Below are positions 54,701 through 62,478 of a stretch of 64,000 bases of DNA, piece after piece (the first letter of the stretch is position 1; each line of letters opens with the position of its first letter). Made by a program: the position numbers and the translations under genes. This DNA is from JAXLYX01 sp046351215 (GTDB lineage: Bacteria > Myxococcota_A > Polyangia > Polyangiales > Houyiibacteriaceae). Where the stretch lies: assembly GCA_046351215.1 (NCBI GenBank), contig JAXLYX010000009.1, forward strand, positions 310,001 to 374,000. The letters are read 5' to 3'. The notes under the pieces were generated by a model. The model saw only the letters and a list, made by a program, of their open reading frames with translations, was not told where the DNA came from and ran no database searches.

Positions 54701-55576
54701 GAGGCCGTCGACGCCTTCCTCCGCGCCGACGAGATCTTCCGCGACGAGTGCGCGGAGATGCCCGCCGAGTTCCGGACGCTCCAGGCCTGCGTGGTGCACT
54801 GCTACTGGGAGATGGGCGAGTGGCAGAAGCTGCAGCACCGCACCAGCCGCGCGCTCAAGGAGGCGGAGGAGCGCGGCGATCTCTTCACGATGGCGACGAT
54901 CCGCTCGGGCCTCTCGATCCAGGCGCACTGCATGCGCGGGAATCCGGAGCTCGGTCTCGAGCTCGCCGACCGGACGATCGAGGGGTGGACGGGCACGAGC
55001 TTCGACGTCCAGCGCTACATGTACCACGTGCAGTCGGCGTTCGGCCTCGCGTACCTCGACGACGTCGTGCGCGCGCACGAGCGGCTCGAGCACGCCGTGA
55101 AGAAGTCCCGGAGCTCGATGCTCGCCTGGGTGCAGCTGATGCGGGCCGGGCTCTACCAGGCGCGCGCCCTCCTCGCGCTCGCGCGGGCCGCGAAGGAGCC
55201 CTCGAGCCGCGCCTTCCTGGTGAAGCGCGCGCTCGCGGACGCGAAGCGCATGGAGCGCGAGAACCAGGCCTGGACCCGGGCCGGAGCCGCGGTGATCCGC
55301 GCCAACGCCGAGGCGCTCCGAGGGCGGAGGTCGCACGCCCTCTCGTACTTCGACGTCGCTATCGAGGAGTGCGAGCGCGCGCGCATGAGCGGGCGCGCGA
55401 TGTCGTCGCGCTGGGCGAAGGGCATCATCGTCGGCGGCCGCGAGGGAGAGCTCCTCGTCTCCGTGGCCCGGCGCTACTTCGACGAGCAGGAGGTCGCGGA
55501 CCCCGTGCGGCTCGTGCGCAACCTGGCGCCCGTCCTCTTCGCCGACGATCCGGCCGCCCTCTTCGCGCGCGACTGA
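51755..55576 (+). CDS. Ser/Thr kinase fused to an AAA/STAND-type ATPase and TPR array
   Basis: 1273 residues, no membrane segment. Kinase about 10-320: Gly loop GSGGMGSVYHV, Lys in VALKTV, HRDIKPSN, DFGLV, GTYPYMSPEQ. An acidic, low-complexity insert of about 55 residues sits inside the kinase before the catalytic loop. ATPase about 340-640 with Walker A VTGDSGIGKSELV and Walker B VIAVIEDLQWIDED, as in PknK-like and adenylate-cyclase-type signalling ATPases. The rest (about 700-1250) is helical TPR. A signalling scaffold that couples nucleotide state to phosphorylation is likely. ATG 51755 lies behind GGGGGGA, and TAGGAT (51735-51740) is a possible -10. Partner unknown. Confidence 0.92.
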   Translation: MTIRDFVGTERFQVLSRLGSGGMGSVYHVLDRERAIRVALKTVGVVEGEALLRFKREFRALQGLEHPNLIHLGELFEVGGEWFYTMELVEGTDFLKYVRTQRAQPASAVDAVPTSAAKRPRSGSADDSFPFDGDGDDGTPDTPKWEEQPALAFDEVRLRRSLAQLAQGLAALHRSSKVHRDIKPSNVLVTREGRLVILDFGLVTEMRGGAQRSDVGIMGTYPYMSPEQTAGLPVDARTDWYAMGVMMFQALTGKLPFRGTTEAIILAKINEDPPEPKLLVPSVPPDLNDLCRDLMRRKPEQRPGTAEILARLHVEDESDTWLVPHSSRSQSGGSPFVGREPERKRLEAALDRTLEPKSSVVLVTGDSGIGKSELVRRFVDDVAVRRTGVLLLQGRCYERESVPFRSVDGLVDALSGHLARLGEEQVRRLVPRHADILARAFPVLKRVDALQSAVSHEVRDPQEQRARLFGAIRTLFSKLAASETVIAVIEDLQWIDEDSRALLGELLREPGAPTMLFVGTLRTTGDETERDQAVAHVVPGVRAEVLHLEALADADAMLLAERLLRDETGDRQARIAEIVREAKGHPLFLDELARHAGVHPVQSGHVQLLDDAIRERVAHVDEQGRWVLSLVALAGGPIAQGVVSHAAQLPADDFHRCLSTLRALRLVRTAGTRQSDQIEPYHARIAGAVLATETSESRRKLHERLARALEAMGDSDLVDLSTHWAGAGEKRRAAVYAAKAAQRAADVLAFDRAAVLYETSLSLEPEDDDDDLEGRRVKLARALANAGRGEEAGETFLLAVSGASAADAIDLRRRAAEQFLLSGHVARGIESFREVLASVGIRYPNHLFQAILTLLWVRIVLVVRGLRFDETDESMIAPAARLRVDTCHSAALGLAPTDTIRGLVFYARSMLLSLELGEPGRIACHLGVEAINLVANSGKKSARTYQMLQKAKDLAERARSSHARGVVAYAEGMGHYLMGQWSEAVDAFLRADEIFRDECAEMPAEFRTLQACVVHCYWEMGEWQKLQHRTSRALKEAEERGDLFTMATIRSGLSIQAHCMRGNPELGLELADRTIEGWTGTSFDVQRYMYHVQSAFGLAYLDDVVRAHERLEHAVKKSRSSMLAWVQLMRAGLYQARALLALARAAKEPSSRAFLVKRALADAKRMERENQAWTRAGAAVIRANAEALRGRRSHALSYFDVAIEECERARMSGRAMSSRWAKGIIVGGREGELLVSVARRYFDEQEVADPVRLVRNLAPVLFADDPAALFARD

Positions 55577-55583
55577 CGTCGAC

Positions 55584-56897
55584 TCAGAGGCGGACGAGGC
55601 GCACGCGATAGCCCTCGGGATGGTGCATCGGCAGCATCGCGGTCCGCCAGCGCGAGGTCGGGTCCGGCTCGACGCGGTATCGTCGCAGCACCGACGAGAG
55701 CATGACGCGGAGCTGCATGAGCGCGAAATTCCGCCCGAGGCAGATTCGCGGCCCGCCTCCGAAGCCGACGAGGTGCGTCGCCTTCGCCGTCTTCTCGCCG
55801 CGTGCCGGATCCCAGCGCGAGGGGTCGAAGGCGTTCGGGTTCTCGTAGAGCTCGGGCAGCCGATGCGTGAGGTACGGGGACCAGGTGATCGGCGTGCCCT
55901 TCGGGATCGTGAAGCCCTCGATCTCGACGTCCGCCGTCGTCTCCCGCGCGAAGATCAGGATGCTCGGGCAGTGGCGCTCGATCTCGCGGAGGAACCAGCC
56001 CATCTTCACGAGCTTCGCCTGATCCTCCTGCGCGTAGGGCCGATCGCCGAGCACGCGGAAGGCCTCCTCGCGGAGCTCCTCCTGCACGGCGGCGTGCTCC
56101 GCCAGCATGTGGAGCGACCAGGAGCCGGCGCTCGCGGTCGTGTCGTAGCCGGCCCAGAAGAGGAGGAGCGTGTGCGCGACGACCTCGTCATCCGCGAGCT
56201 CGCGGCCGCGCTCGTCGTGATGGTGTGCGAGCAGCCCGAGCATGCCCTTCGCCGGCTTCCTCCGGGCCTCCGCCACGCGGGGCAGGAGGGCGGAGACGAG
56301 CTTCGCCCGGGCCCGGAGCCCGCGGTCGAGATTGGCTCCCGGGATGCGGATCGGGAGCCAGGCGTTCGAGCCCTGGATCAGCGTCTGGAAGAGCGGCCGG
56401 AGCGGCTCGAGCTCGGACGTCCGGTCGAAGCCGACGAGCGCGGCTCCCGCGGCTTCGTACGTCGCGGCGAGCGCGAGCTCGTAGACGTCGTGGGCGCGCG
56501 TGTCGTTCGAGCGCGCGAGCCATCGATCCCAGACGCCCTGGACGAGGGGGAGGCATTGGGCGATGGCCACGGGGCCGACGGCGGGCTCGAGGACCGCCCG
56601 CATCCGCGCGTGCTCGTCCCCGTCCTTCAGCAGCACGCTGTCCTCGAAGAGGCGTGCGAACGCGAGGCGACCGTAGCCGAGCCGGTAGCTGAAGTCGTGC
56701 CGCCGCGACACCATCACGACGCGATTCGCCTCGGGCCCGAAGAGGTAGACGTTGGGCGAGACGATCCGCGCGCGGCTCACGAGCCCGTACCGCTCGTACT
56801 GCGACACGAGGAAGGCGATCGTGTCGGAGGTCATCCGCACGATGTCGAAGACGGAGTCGGTACCCGGGATCCGCGCGAGCTCGGGGGAGAGGGCCAC
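55584..56897 (-). CDS. Cytochrome P450
   Basis: 437 residues, soluble bacterial type. I-helix oxygen-binding motif AGYDTT, K-helix ExxR as EIER, and heme loop FGGGPRICLGRNFA with the Cys ligand. Inserts O from O2 into an organic substrate with electrons from a ferredoxin/reductase; no such partner lies in the window. GTG 56897 has TATCCT six bases upstream and no Shine-Dalgarno, so it joins the leaderless set. Its 3' end faces the kinase-ATPase gene with 7 bases between the stops. Substrate unknown. Confidence 0.93.
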   Translation of the reverse strand: MALSPELARIPGTDSVFDIVRMTSDTIAFLVSQYERYGLVSRARIVSPNVYLFGPEANRVVMVSRRHDFSYRLGYGRLAFARLFEDSVLLKDGDEHARMRAVLEPAVGPVAIAQCLPLVQGVWDRWLARSNDTRAHDVYELALAATYEAAGAALVGFDRTSELEPLRPLFQTLIQGSNAWLPIRIPGANLDRGLRARAKLVSALLPRVAEARRKPAKGMLGLLAHHHDERGRELADDEVVAHTLLLFWAGYDTTASAGSWSLHMLAEHAAVQEELREEAFRVLGDRPYAQEDQAKLVKMGWFLREIERHCPSILIFARETTADVEIEGFTIPKGTPITWSPYLTHRLPELYENPNAFDPSRWDPARGEKTAKATHLVGFGGGPRICLGRNFALMQLRVMLSSVLRRYRVEPDPTSRWRTAMLPMHHPEGYRVRLVRL

Positions 56898-56903
56898 CTC
56901 GCC

Positions 56904-56909
56904 AGGATA
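56904..56909 (-). promoter_or_regulatory. TANNNT -10 element, leaderless start of the P450
   Basis: TATCCT (56909-56904), six bases, then GTG 56897 on the minus strand. No Shine-Dalgarno. Confidence 0.5.
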
Positions 56910-56943
56910 CGTGCTGCGCGGGAGCGGAAGGAAGGGGCGCGAC

Positions 56944-57786
56944 TCAGCGCGGCATCCGGGCGCCGAAGAGCGGCGCCATCACCGCGGGATCGTCGGCATC
57001 CGCGACGAGCCGATACGTCCCGTCCGGGAGCTCCGTGAGCCCCTCGATCTTGGTCACGTGCGAGAGGGGCCACCACGCCTCGACCCGTCCCTCGTCGGCG
57101 AGGAGGCCGAGGACCGAGCCCTTGCACACGCCGTCGAGGTAGGGGTCCTCCGTGTCCTCGGCGGCCGCGGCGAAACGCAGGGTCCCGTCGCGCGCGGGCG
57201 CGAGGTCGGTGATCGAGAGGGGGACTCCGTCGAGCTCGCCGAGCGCGAGCGGATGGATGGCCGTGATCGCCTCGGCGGCGAGCCGGCCGCCCGCGATGCC
57301 CTCGACCGCGACGGCGAGATCCAGGTGGATCAGGGCGTTCTCGCGCTTCGCTCCGTTCCCGCGCTGCGCGAGCACGAGGGAGCTTCCGTGGACGGCGACT
57401 CCCTCGATGTTCAGCTCCGTGAATTCGCGGGCGAGCCTCTCGTAGAGCGAGCCGAGCTCGACGAGACGGACGTCGGTCTGGCCGTGCTCGAGGTGGATCC
57501 AGGCCCCTCGGTCGCGGCGCTCACTCGAGCCCGAGCCGAGCGCGAGCAACGAGCCGTCGGGCAGGAGGGCGAGGGCTTCGAGATCCGGCTTGGCCTTCTT
57601 GCGGGCCTTGGGCTCGTCCGGGAGCTCGCCGTCGAAGAGGCGGTGACGCGCCACGGGACGGCCGACGAGATCGTAGACGTGGAGCGCCAGGCCGTCGTCC
57701 GCGACGACGTGCAGGCGACCTCCGTGGGCGACGCAGCCGCTCGCGGCGGAGACGTCGAGGGTTCCGAGGCGTTCGAGCACGATCAC
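56944..57786 (-). CDS. Cytoplasmic beta-propeller-like protein of unknown function
   Basis: 280 residues without signal peptide. Repeated beta-strand units (HVVADDGLALHVYDL, LEALALLPDGSLLALGSG, IEGVAVHGSSLVLAQRG, IEGLTELPDGTYRLVADAD) suggest a five- or six-bladed propeller similar to esterase-like or phytase-like propellers. No catalytic set can be assigned. GTG 57786 overlaps the TetR stop by GTGA, so it is the last gene of the efflux operon. A role in binding the exported compound is possible but only inferred from position. Confidence 0.72.
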   Translation of the reverse strand: MIVLERLGTLDVSAASGCVAHGGRLHVVADDGLALHVYDLVGRPVARHRLFDGELPDEPKARKKAKPDLEALALLPDGSLLALGSGSSERRDRGAWIHLEHGQTDVRLVELGSLYERLAREFTELNIEGVAVHGSSLVLAQRGNGAKRENALIHLDLAVAVEGIAGGRLAAEAITAIHPLALGELDGVPLSITDLAPARDGTLRFAAAAEDTEDPYLDGVCKGSVLGLLADEGRVEAWWPLSHVTKIEGLTELPDGTYRLVADADDPAVMAPLFGARMPR

Positions 57787-58448
57787 GGAGGCAGGGTACC
57801 AGAGGGATCGGCCTTCCGTCCCTCGTCCCCCTCGAGCGCAGGGCCCGCGATCCCGTGAAGCAAGACGTCGTGGAGCCTCCGCGCGAGGGATTCGGCGTCC
57901 GGGAGCGCCGAGGCGATGGGCAGCTCCCCCTCGACGGCGAGCCGGCGGATGAGCTGGGGAAGGAGCGCGAGCGCGACGCTCGAGGTCAGGAGCAGGAGGG
58001 GGGGATGGCGATCGGTGAATCGCTTCCCCTCCACTCCGTCGAGGAGCGTGGCCAGCACGAAGGGGAGGTGTCCCCGCTGGAAGCGCTGGGCGATGTGGGA
58101 GAGCCGGTGCGAGGAGACCATCGCCTCCCGGAGGATCAGGCGGACGACCGCGAACTCGTCGTCCGAGGCGCTCGCCACGCGGAGGTAGAGACGAAGGATG
58201 CGCTGCTCGGGGGGAACGTCCGGCGCCAGCCGCTCGACCACGTCCATGAGCAGCTTCTCGTAGACGTTCTCGACCACCGCGGCGAAGAGGTCGTCCTTCG
58301 TCGGGTAGTAGTAGTAGACCATGCCGATGTTCGTCCCGGCATCCTTGGCGATCTGACGGAGCGACGCTCCGTCCACGCCCTCGCGGAGGAAGCGCTCGCG
58401 CGCTGCGACGAGGATCCGGCTCGAGAGGTCGCTCTGGGGACGTGCCAT
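57783..58448 (-). CDS. TetR-family regulator of the ABC efflux operon
   Basis: 221 residues. Helix-turn-helix at about 8-55 (RILVAARERFLREGVDGASL, KDAGTNIGMVYYYYPTKDDL) and a helical ligand domain. It is the fourth gene of HlyD-ATPase-permease-TetR-propeller, so the regulator is made from the operon it likely represses. It starts one base after the permease stop. YbhR/S-type exporters in Enterobacteria are also paired with a TetR protein (CecR), which supports the regulatory link. Confidence 0.88.
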   Translation of the reverse strand: MARPQSDLSSRILVAARERFLREGVDGASLRQIAKDAGTNIGMVYYYYPTKDDLFAAVVENVYEKLLMDVVERLAPDVPPEQRILRLYLRVASASDDEFAVVRLILREAMVSSHRLSHIAQRFQRGHLPFVLATLLDGVEGKRFTDRHPPLLLLTSSVALALLPQLIRRLAVEGELPIASALPDAESLARRLHDVLLHGIAGPALEGDEGRKADPSGTLPP

Positions 58449-58449
58449 G

Positions 58450-59574
58450 TCAGCCGAGCTTCTTCTGGAAACGGAGGGAGGCGACCGTCACGAGCACGAC
58501 GAGGATCACGCAGATCCAGCCCCACTCGGTGCTGACGTCGTCGAAGCCTCCGCCCTTGAGCGTGATTCCGCGCACGACGCGGTGGAAGTGCGTGAGCGGG
58601 AGGCATTGCGAGAGGTATTGCGCCGGCTTCGGCATGCCCTCGAAGGGGAACATGAACCCCGAGAGCAGGATGTTCGGCAGCAGGAAGAAGAAGGACATCT
58701 GCATCGCCTGCTGCTGCGTCTGGGCGATGGTCGAGAAGACGAGACCGATCGCCAGGCAAGCCGCGATGAAGACGAGCGCGAGGCCGTAGAGCATCGGGAG
58801 CGAACCCCGGAGCGGCACGCCGAAGACGAAGTGGCCCACGGCGAGCACGAGCGACATCTGGACGTAGCCGATCGCGATGTACGGGACGATCTTGCCGGCG
58901 GTCAGCTCGATGCTCCGGATCGGGGAGACGATGAGCTGCTCGAGCGTGCCCCGCTCGCGCTCGCGCGCGATCGCCATCGACGTGAGCATGATCATCGTCA
59001 TCGTCAGGATGACGCCGATGAGGCCCGGCACGACGTAGATCGCCGTCTCGAGCTCCGGGTTGTACCAGGTCGTGGGCTCGAGCTCGAAGGGCACGACGCC
59101 GAGCCCCGCGCCGACGCGCTCGAGCCTCGCCGACATCATCGTCACCGCCATGCCGCTCGCGAGGGCCGTGGCCGTGTTCGTCGCGCTCCCGACGGTCTGG
59201 GGATCGGAGCCGTCGACGACGAGCTGCGCCTTCGCGCCCGTGCCCGTGCGGAGCCGTTCGCCGAAGTCGACGGGGAGCACGATCGCGACGCGGGCGCGGC
59301 CGCTCCGGAGGGCGCGCTGCATCTCCTCGTAGTTCCGGACGCGGCCCGCGAGGTCGTAGAAATCGGTGGCGAGCATGCGCTCGACGAGATCGCGCGACTC
59401 CTGGCTCCCGTCCTGGTCGTAGACGGCGAGCGGCATGTGGCGCACGTCCGTGTTGATCGCGTAGCCGAAGAGCAGGAGCTGCATCACCGGGAGCCCGATC
59501 ATCATGCCGAGCGTCATCCGGTCCCGCCGCAGCTGCAGCAGCTCCTTCCAGGCGATGGCGAGGAAGCGCTTCAC
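58450..59574 (-). CDS. ABC-2 type exporter permease
   Basis: 374 residues. First membrane segment near 20-40 (GMMIGLPVMQLLLFGYAIN), a periplasmic loop of about 130 residues (about 45-170), then five membrane segments (about 175-370). The ARERERGTLEQLIVSPI coupling helix and LLPNILLSGFMFPFEGMP are strong ABC-2 signatures of the YbhS/YhhJ group. Forms the membrane half of an exporter with the ATPase gene, which it overlaps by GTGA. A single permease implies a homodimer, where enteric YbhF-S-R has two. Confidence 0.92.
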   Translation of the reverse strand: MKRFLAIAWKELLQLRRDRMTLGMMIGLPVMQLLLFGYAINTDVRHMPLAVYDQDGSQESRDLVERMLATDFYDLAGRVRNYEEMQRALRSGRARVAIVLPVDFGERLRTGTGAKAQLVVDGSDPQTVGSATNTATALASGMAVTMMSARLERVGAGLGVVPFELEPTTWYNPELETAIYVVPGLIGVILTMTMIMLTSMAIARERERGTLEQLIVSPIRSIELTAGKIVPYIAIGYVQMSLVLAVGHFVFGVPLRGSLPMLYGLALVFIAACLAIGLVFSTIAQTQQQAMQMSFFFLLPNILLSGFMFPFEGMPKPAQYLSQCLPLTHFHRVVRGITLKGGGFDDVSTEWGWICVILVVLVTVASLRFQKKLG

Positions 59575-60527
59575 GTCGCTTCCCTCGCGCGGAGCTTCTC
59601 GTCCTCGCGGACCATCGAGACGAACGCGTCCTCGACGGTCGGACGGACCTCCTGGTAGTGCTCCACGGGGAAGCCCTTCGCCTCGAGCGTCTCGCGGAGG
59701 AGCTTCTCGGGGGCGTGCGCGCCGCGGATCGCGACGCGGATGACGTGCCCGTAGTGCGAGACCTCCTCCACTTCCGGGAGCTCGCGGACGACGTCCGCCG
59801 CGGCGACGGCGCGATCGACGATCATCTCGGCGACCGCGATGCCGCGCTGGTCGACGATCTCCGTGGGCGTTCCCACGGCGAGCGTCTCGCCGCGGAAGAT
59901 GAAGGCCAGCCGATGGCAGCGTTCGGCCTCGTCCATGTAGTGCGTCGTCACGAGGATCGTCGTCCCCTCGTCGGCGATGCGGTGGATCTGGTCCCAGAAC
60001 TGCCGCCGGCTCACGGGATCGACGCCCGCCGTCGGCTCGTCGAGGAAGAGGAGCGGAGGCTCGTGGATCGTGGCGCAGGCGAGCGCGACACGTTGCTTCC
60101 AGCCGCCGGAGAGCGTGCCGGCGAGCTGCTTCCGCCGCTCTCCGAGGCCCGTCTGGGCGAGCACGGTCTCGATCCGATCCTTCCGGGTCTTGCCCGCGAG
60201 CCCGTAGATGCCGCCGTAGAACTTCAGGTTCTCTTCGACCGTGAGGTCTTCGTAGAGACTGAAGCGCTGCGTCATGTAGCCGATGTTCTGCTTGATCCGC
60301 TCGGCCTCGGTCGCCACGTCGTGTCCGACGACCGTCCCCTTTCCGCCGCTCGGATCGAGGATGCCGCAGAGCATGCGGATGGTCGTCGACTTGCCGGCGC
60401 CGTTCGGTCCGAGCACGCCGAAGATCTCCCCCTTGTAGATCTCGAGGGAGACGTCGCGGACCGCGACGAGCTGGCCGAACCTGCGCTGCAGGTGCTCCGT
60501 CTTGACGACGATCTCGCGCTCGGTCAT
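59571..60527 (-). CDS. ABC exporter ATPase
   Basis: 318 residues. Walker A GPNGAGKST, Q loop MTQRFSLYEDLTV, signature LSGGWKQRVALA, Walker B LLFLDEPTAGVD and switch His in TTHYMDEAE. A C-terminal extension of about 70 residues after the nucleotide domain (VRELPEVEEVSHYGHVIRVA) is normal for ABC-2 ATPases. Energises the permease encoded next. Overlaps both neighbours (ATGA with the HlyD gene, GTGA with the permease). Confidence 0.93.
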   Translation of the reverse strand: MTEREIVVKTEHLQRRFGQLVAVRDVSLEIYKGEIFGVLGPNGAGKSTTIRMLCGILDPSGGKGTVVGHDVATEAERIKQNIGYMTQRFSLYEDLTVEENLKFYGGIYGLAGKTRKDRIETVLAQTGLGERRKQLAGTLSGGWKQRVALACATIHEPPLLFLDEPTAGVDPVSRRQFWDQIHRIADEGTTILVTTHYMDEAERCHRLAFIFRGETLAVGTPTEIVDQRGIAVAEMIVDRAVAAADVVRELPEVEEVSHYGHVIRVAIRGAHAPEKLLRETLEAKGFPVEHYQEVRPTVEDAFVSMVREDEKLRAREAT

Positions 60528-61507
60528 CGCCGGTTCCTCCTCGCGCCGTCGATCGTCGCGAAGGCCGGGACTCCGGCGTGGAGCTGGTGGCGTGGGTCCT
60601 CGAGGCGGATGCGGACGCGGATCACGAGGTTCGGCCGCTCGTCCTCGCTGAAGAGGAAGCGAGGCGTGAATTCGGCCTTCGGGAAGACGTGCTCCACGCG
60701 GCCGCGGAACGACGTGCGCGTCGCGTCGACGTTCACCTGCGCCGTGCTCCCGACGTGGATCCCGTCGAGCTCGCCCTCCGGCACGAAGACGTCGACGAAG
60801 GGATGGTCGAGGTCGGCGATGGTCGCTCCGGGCGAGCCGGGCGAGACGTACTCGCCCGCGTGGACGTGCACGTCGATCACGTGGCCGGGCTCGGACGCCC
60901 GGAGCACGTAGCGCGCGAGGCGCGCGTCGATCTGGGCGAGCGCCGCCTCGGCCGACTGCACGCGGGCGGCGGCCGCCTCGATCTCCTGGGCGCGCGGGCC
61001 ACGGCGGAGCAGGGCGAGCCGTTGCTCGAGCGAGTCCTTCTGGCCGCGGGCGTTCGCGAGCGAGGTCTCGAGCTGCTCGAGCTCGACGAGGCGCATCGCG
61101 CCCGTGGCGACGAGCCCGCGCTGACGCTCGAACTGCGACTCGAGGATGCGCGTCTGCTCGGCCGCGGCCACGAGCTGGGCCTGCGTGCTGCGGATGTCCT
61201 CCGCGCGCGAGCCGGCCTCGAGGAGCGAGAGCTGGGCGCGTGCCCCTTCGAGGTCCGAGGCGCGGGCGTCGCGGCCGGGGCGCTCGAGGCCGTCGTCCAG
61301 TCGGACGAGGATCTCGCCCGGCGTCACCCGATCCCCGCGATCGATCTCGACCGCGGCCACGCGGCCGGGGATCTCGAAGCCGAGCACGTAGTCGTCGTGC
61401 TCGATCACCCCTTGCAGGGGCTCGGGGGCGCGCGCACGGAGGCGATCGCAGCCGACGAGAGCGACGAGGCCGAGGGCCACCAGGGGCCACCGAGCATTTT
61501 GGATCAT
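60524..61507 (-). CDS. HlyD-family periplasmic adaptor, lipoprotein form
   Basis: 327 residues. Signal with lipobox LVGC rather than the usual membrane helix, so it is lipid-anchored. Split lipoyl-like halves (GFEIPGRVAAVEIDRGDRVTPGE and YVLRASEPGHVIDVHVHAGEYV read in part) enclose a long coiled coil (about 85-200: QLVAAAEQTRILESQFERQ). A beta-barrel part ends the protein. Links the ABC exporter to an outer-membrane channel; no TolC gene is in the window. ATG 61507 lacks a Shine-Dalgarno and has a promoter-like TTGCGG-N17-CATTAT seven bases upstream. Heads the efflux operon. Confidence 0.9.
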   Translation of the reverse strand: MIQNARWPLVALGLVALVGCDRLRARAPEPLQGVIEHDDYVLGFEIPGRVAAVEIDRGDRVTPGEILVRLDDGLERPGRDARASDLEGARAQLSLLEAGSRAEDIRSTQAQLVAAAEQTRILESQFERQRGLVATGAMRLVELEQLETSLANARGQKDSLEQRLALLRRGPRAQEIEAAAARVQSAEAALAQIDARLARYVLRASEPGHVIDVHVHAGEYVSPGSPGATIADLDHPFVDVFVPEGELDGIHVGSTAQVNVDATRTSFRGRVEHVFPKAEFTPRFLFSEDERPNLVIRVRIRLEDPRHQLHAGVPAFATIDGARRNRR

Positions 61508-61514
61508 ACGACTG

Positions 61515-61543
61515 ATAATGCTCCCGGCCGTCCGCTCCCGCAA
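61515..61543 (-). promoter_or_regulatory. Promoter of the efflux operon, at the start codon
   Basis: Minus strand: -35 TTGCGG (61543-61538), 17-base spacer, -10 CATTAT (61520-61515, 4/6), seven bases, ATG 61507. Spacing is ideal and predicts a leaderless or nearly leaderless mRNA. Confidence 0.5.
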
Positions 61544-61566
61544 GCGGGCCGCCCCGAGAAAGGCCC

Positions 61567-62415
61567 TCAGCCCTCGCTCGGGGACAGCTCGCGGAGCTCG
61601 GGCTCGTAGCGGGCGAGCCGCTTCCGCATCACCTCGATCGCCTGGGCGCTCTGGTCGACGAGGACGAAGCCCCGACCGTTCTTCGCCGCCGCCTCGCCCG
61701 TCGTGCCGCTGCCCGCGAAGAAGTCGAGGACGACGTCGCCCTCGCGCGAGTGCACCTTCACGATGCGCTCGAGCACCCCGAGCGGTTTCTGCGTCGGATA
61801 GCCGGTCTTCTCGCGGCCGTTCGTCGGGACGATCGTATGCCACCAGACGTCGGTCGGCGTCTTGCCCCGGGCGGCCTTCTCGGCGCCCACGAGCTCGGGC
61901 GCCATGTAGGCGATGCGGTCCGAGGCCTCGAGGTCGAAGACGTACCGCTCGGGATCGAGCACGTACCAGAGGATCGTGTCGTGCTTCGGCGGCCAGCGAT
62001 CCTTCGGCCGACCCCCGTAGTCGTAGGCCCAGACGATCTCGTTCACGAAGCGATCGCGGCCGAGGAGCGCGTCGAGCGCGACCTTGACGTAATGCACCTC
62101 GCGCGCGTCGAGGTGCACGAAGAGCGAGGCGTCGTCGGTCATGCAGCGGAGCGCGGCCTCGATGCGCGGCAGGAGGAAGCCGACGTAGTCGTCGAAGCGA
62201 TCGGCGTAGGAGGCGCTGTCGACGCGCTCGACGGAGTAGCGCTCCCCGCCGAAGCCCTTCCGCTCCCCGCCCTCGGGATCCCGGCGGACCCGCATGCGGT
62301 CGCGCCGCTGGATCTCGCCCGTGTTGAAGGGCGGGTCCACGTAGACGAGGCGCGCGAACCGCTCGGGGAGCCGCGCGAGGACGGCCTCGTTCTCGCCGTG
62401 CCAGATCTGCTTCAC
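61567..62415 (-). CDS. Orphan DNA methyltransferase (beta-class, DPPF)
   Basis: 282 residues. Motif IV DPPFNTG comes first (about residue 29) and the SAM-binding motif DFFAGSGTTG near the end, the order of beta-class N6-adenine/N4-cytosine methyltransferases. TGYPTQKPLGVLERIV, the motif before the SAM site, is also present. No restriction gene or specificity subunit is nearby, so it is likely a solitary epigenetic enzyme; the target sequence is unknown. GTG 62415 is chosen because TACAGT lies six bases upstream; GTG 62433 would add six residues and has no support. Confidence 0.88.
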   Translation of the reverse strand: MKQIWHGENEAVLARLPERFARLVYVDPPFNTGEIQRRDRMRVRRDPEGGERKGFGGERYSVERVDSASYADRFDDYVGFLLPRIEAALRCMTDDASLFVHLDAREVHYVKVALDALLGRDRFVNEIVWAYDYGGRPKDRWPPKHDTILWYVLDPERYVFDLEASDRIAYMAPELVGAEKAARGKTPTDVWWHTIVPTNGREKTGYPTQKPLGVLERIVKVHSREGDVVLDFFAGSGTTGEAAAKNGRGFVLVDQSAQAIEVMRKRLARYEPELRELSPSEG

Positions 62416-62421
62416 GCGCGC

Positions 62422-62427
62422 ACTGTA
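62422..62427 (-). promoter_or_regulatory. TANNNT -10 element, leaderless start of the methyltransferase
   Basis: TACAGT (62427-62422), GCGCGC, then GTG 62415 on the minus strand. Inside the reading frame of the longer alternative start, so it decides between the two. Confidence 0.45.
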
Positions 62428-62478
62428 GCGCACGGTACGGCCTTGCGACCGAGGGGGGCGGCCCTACACCATGCCCCC

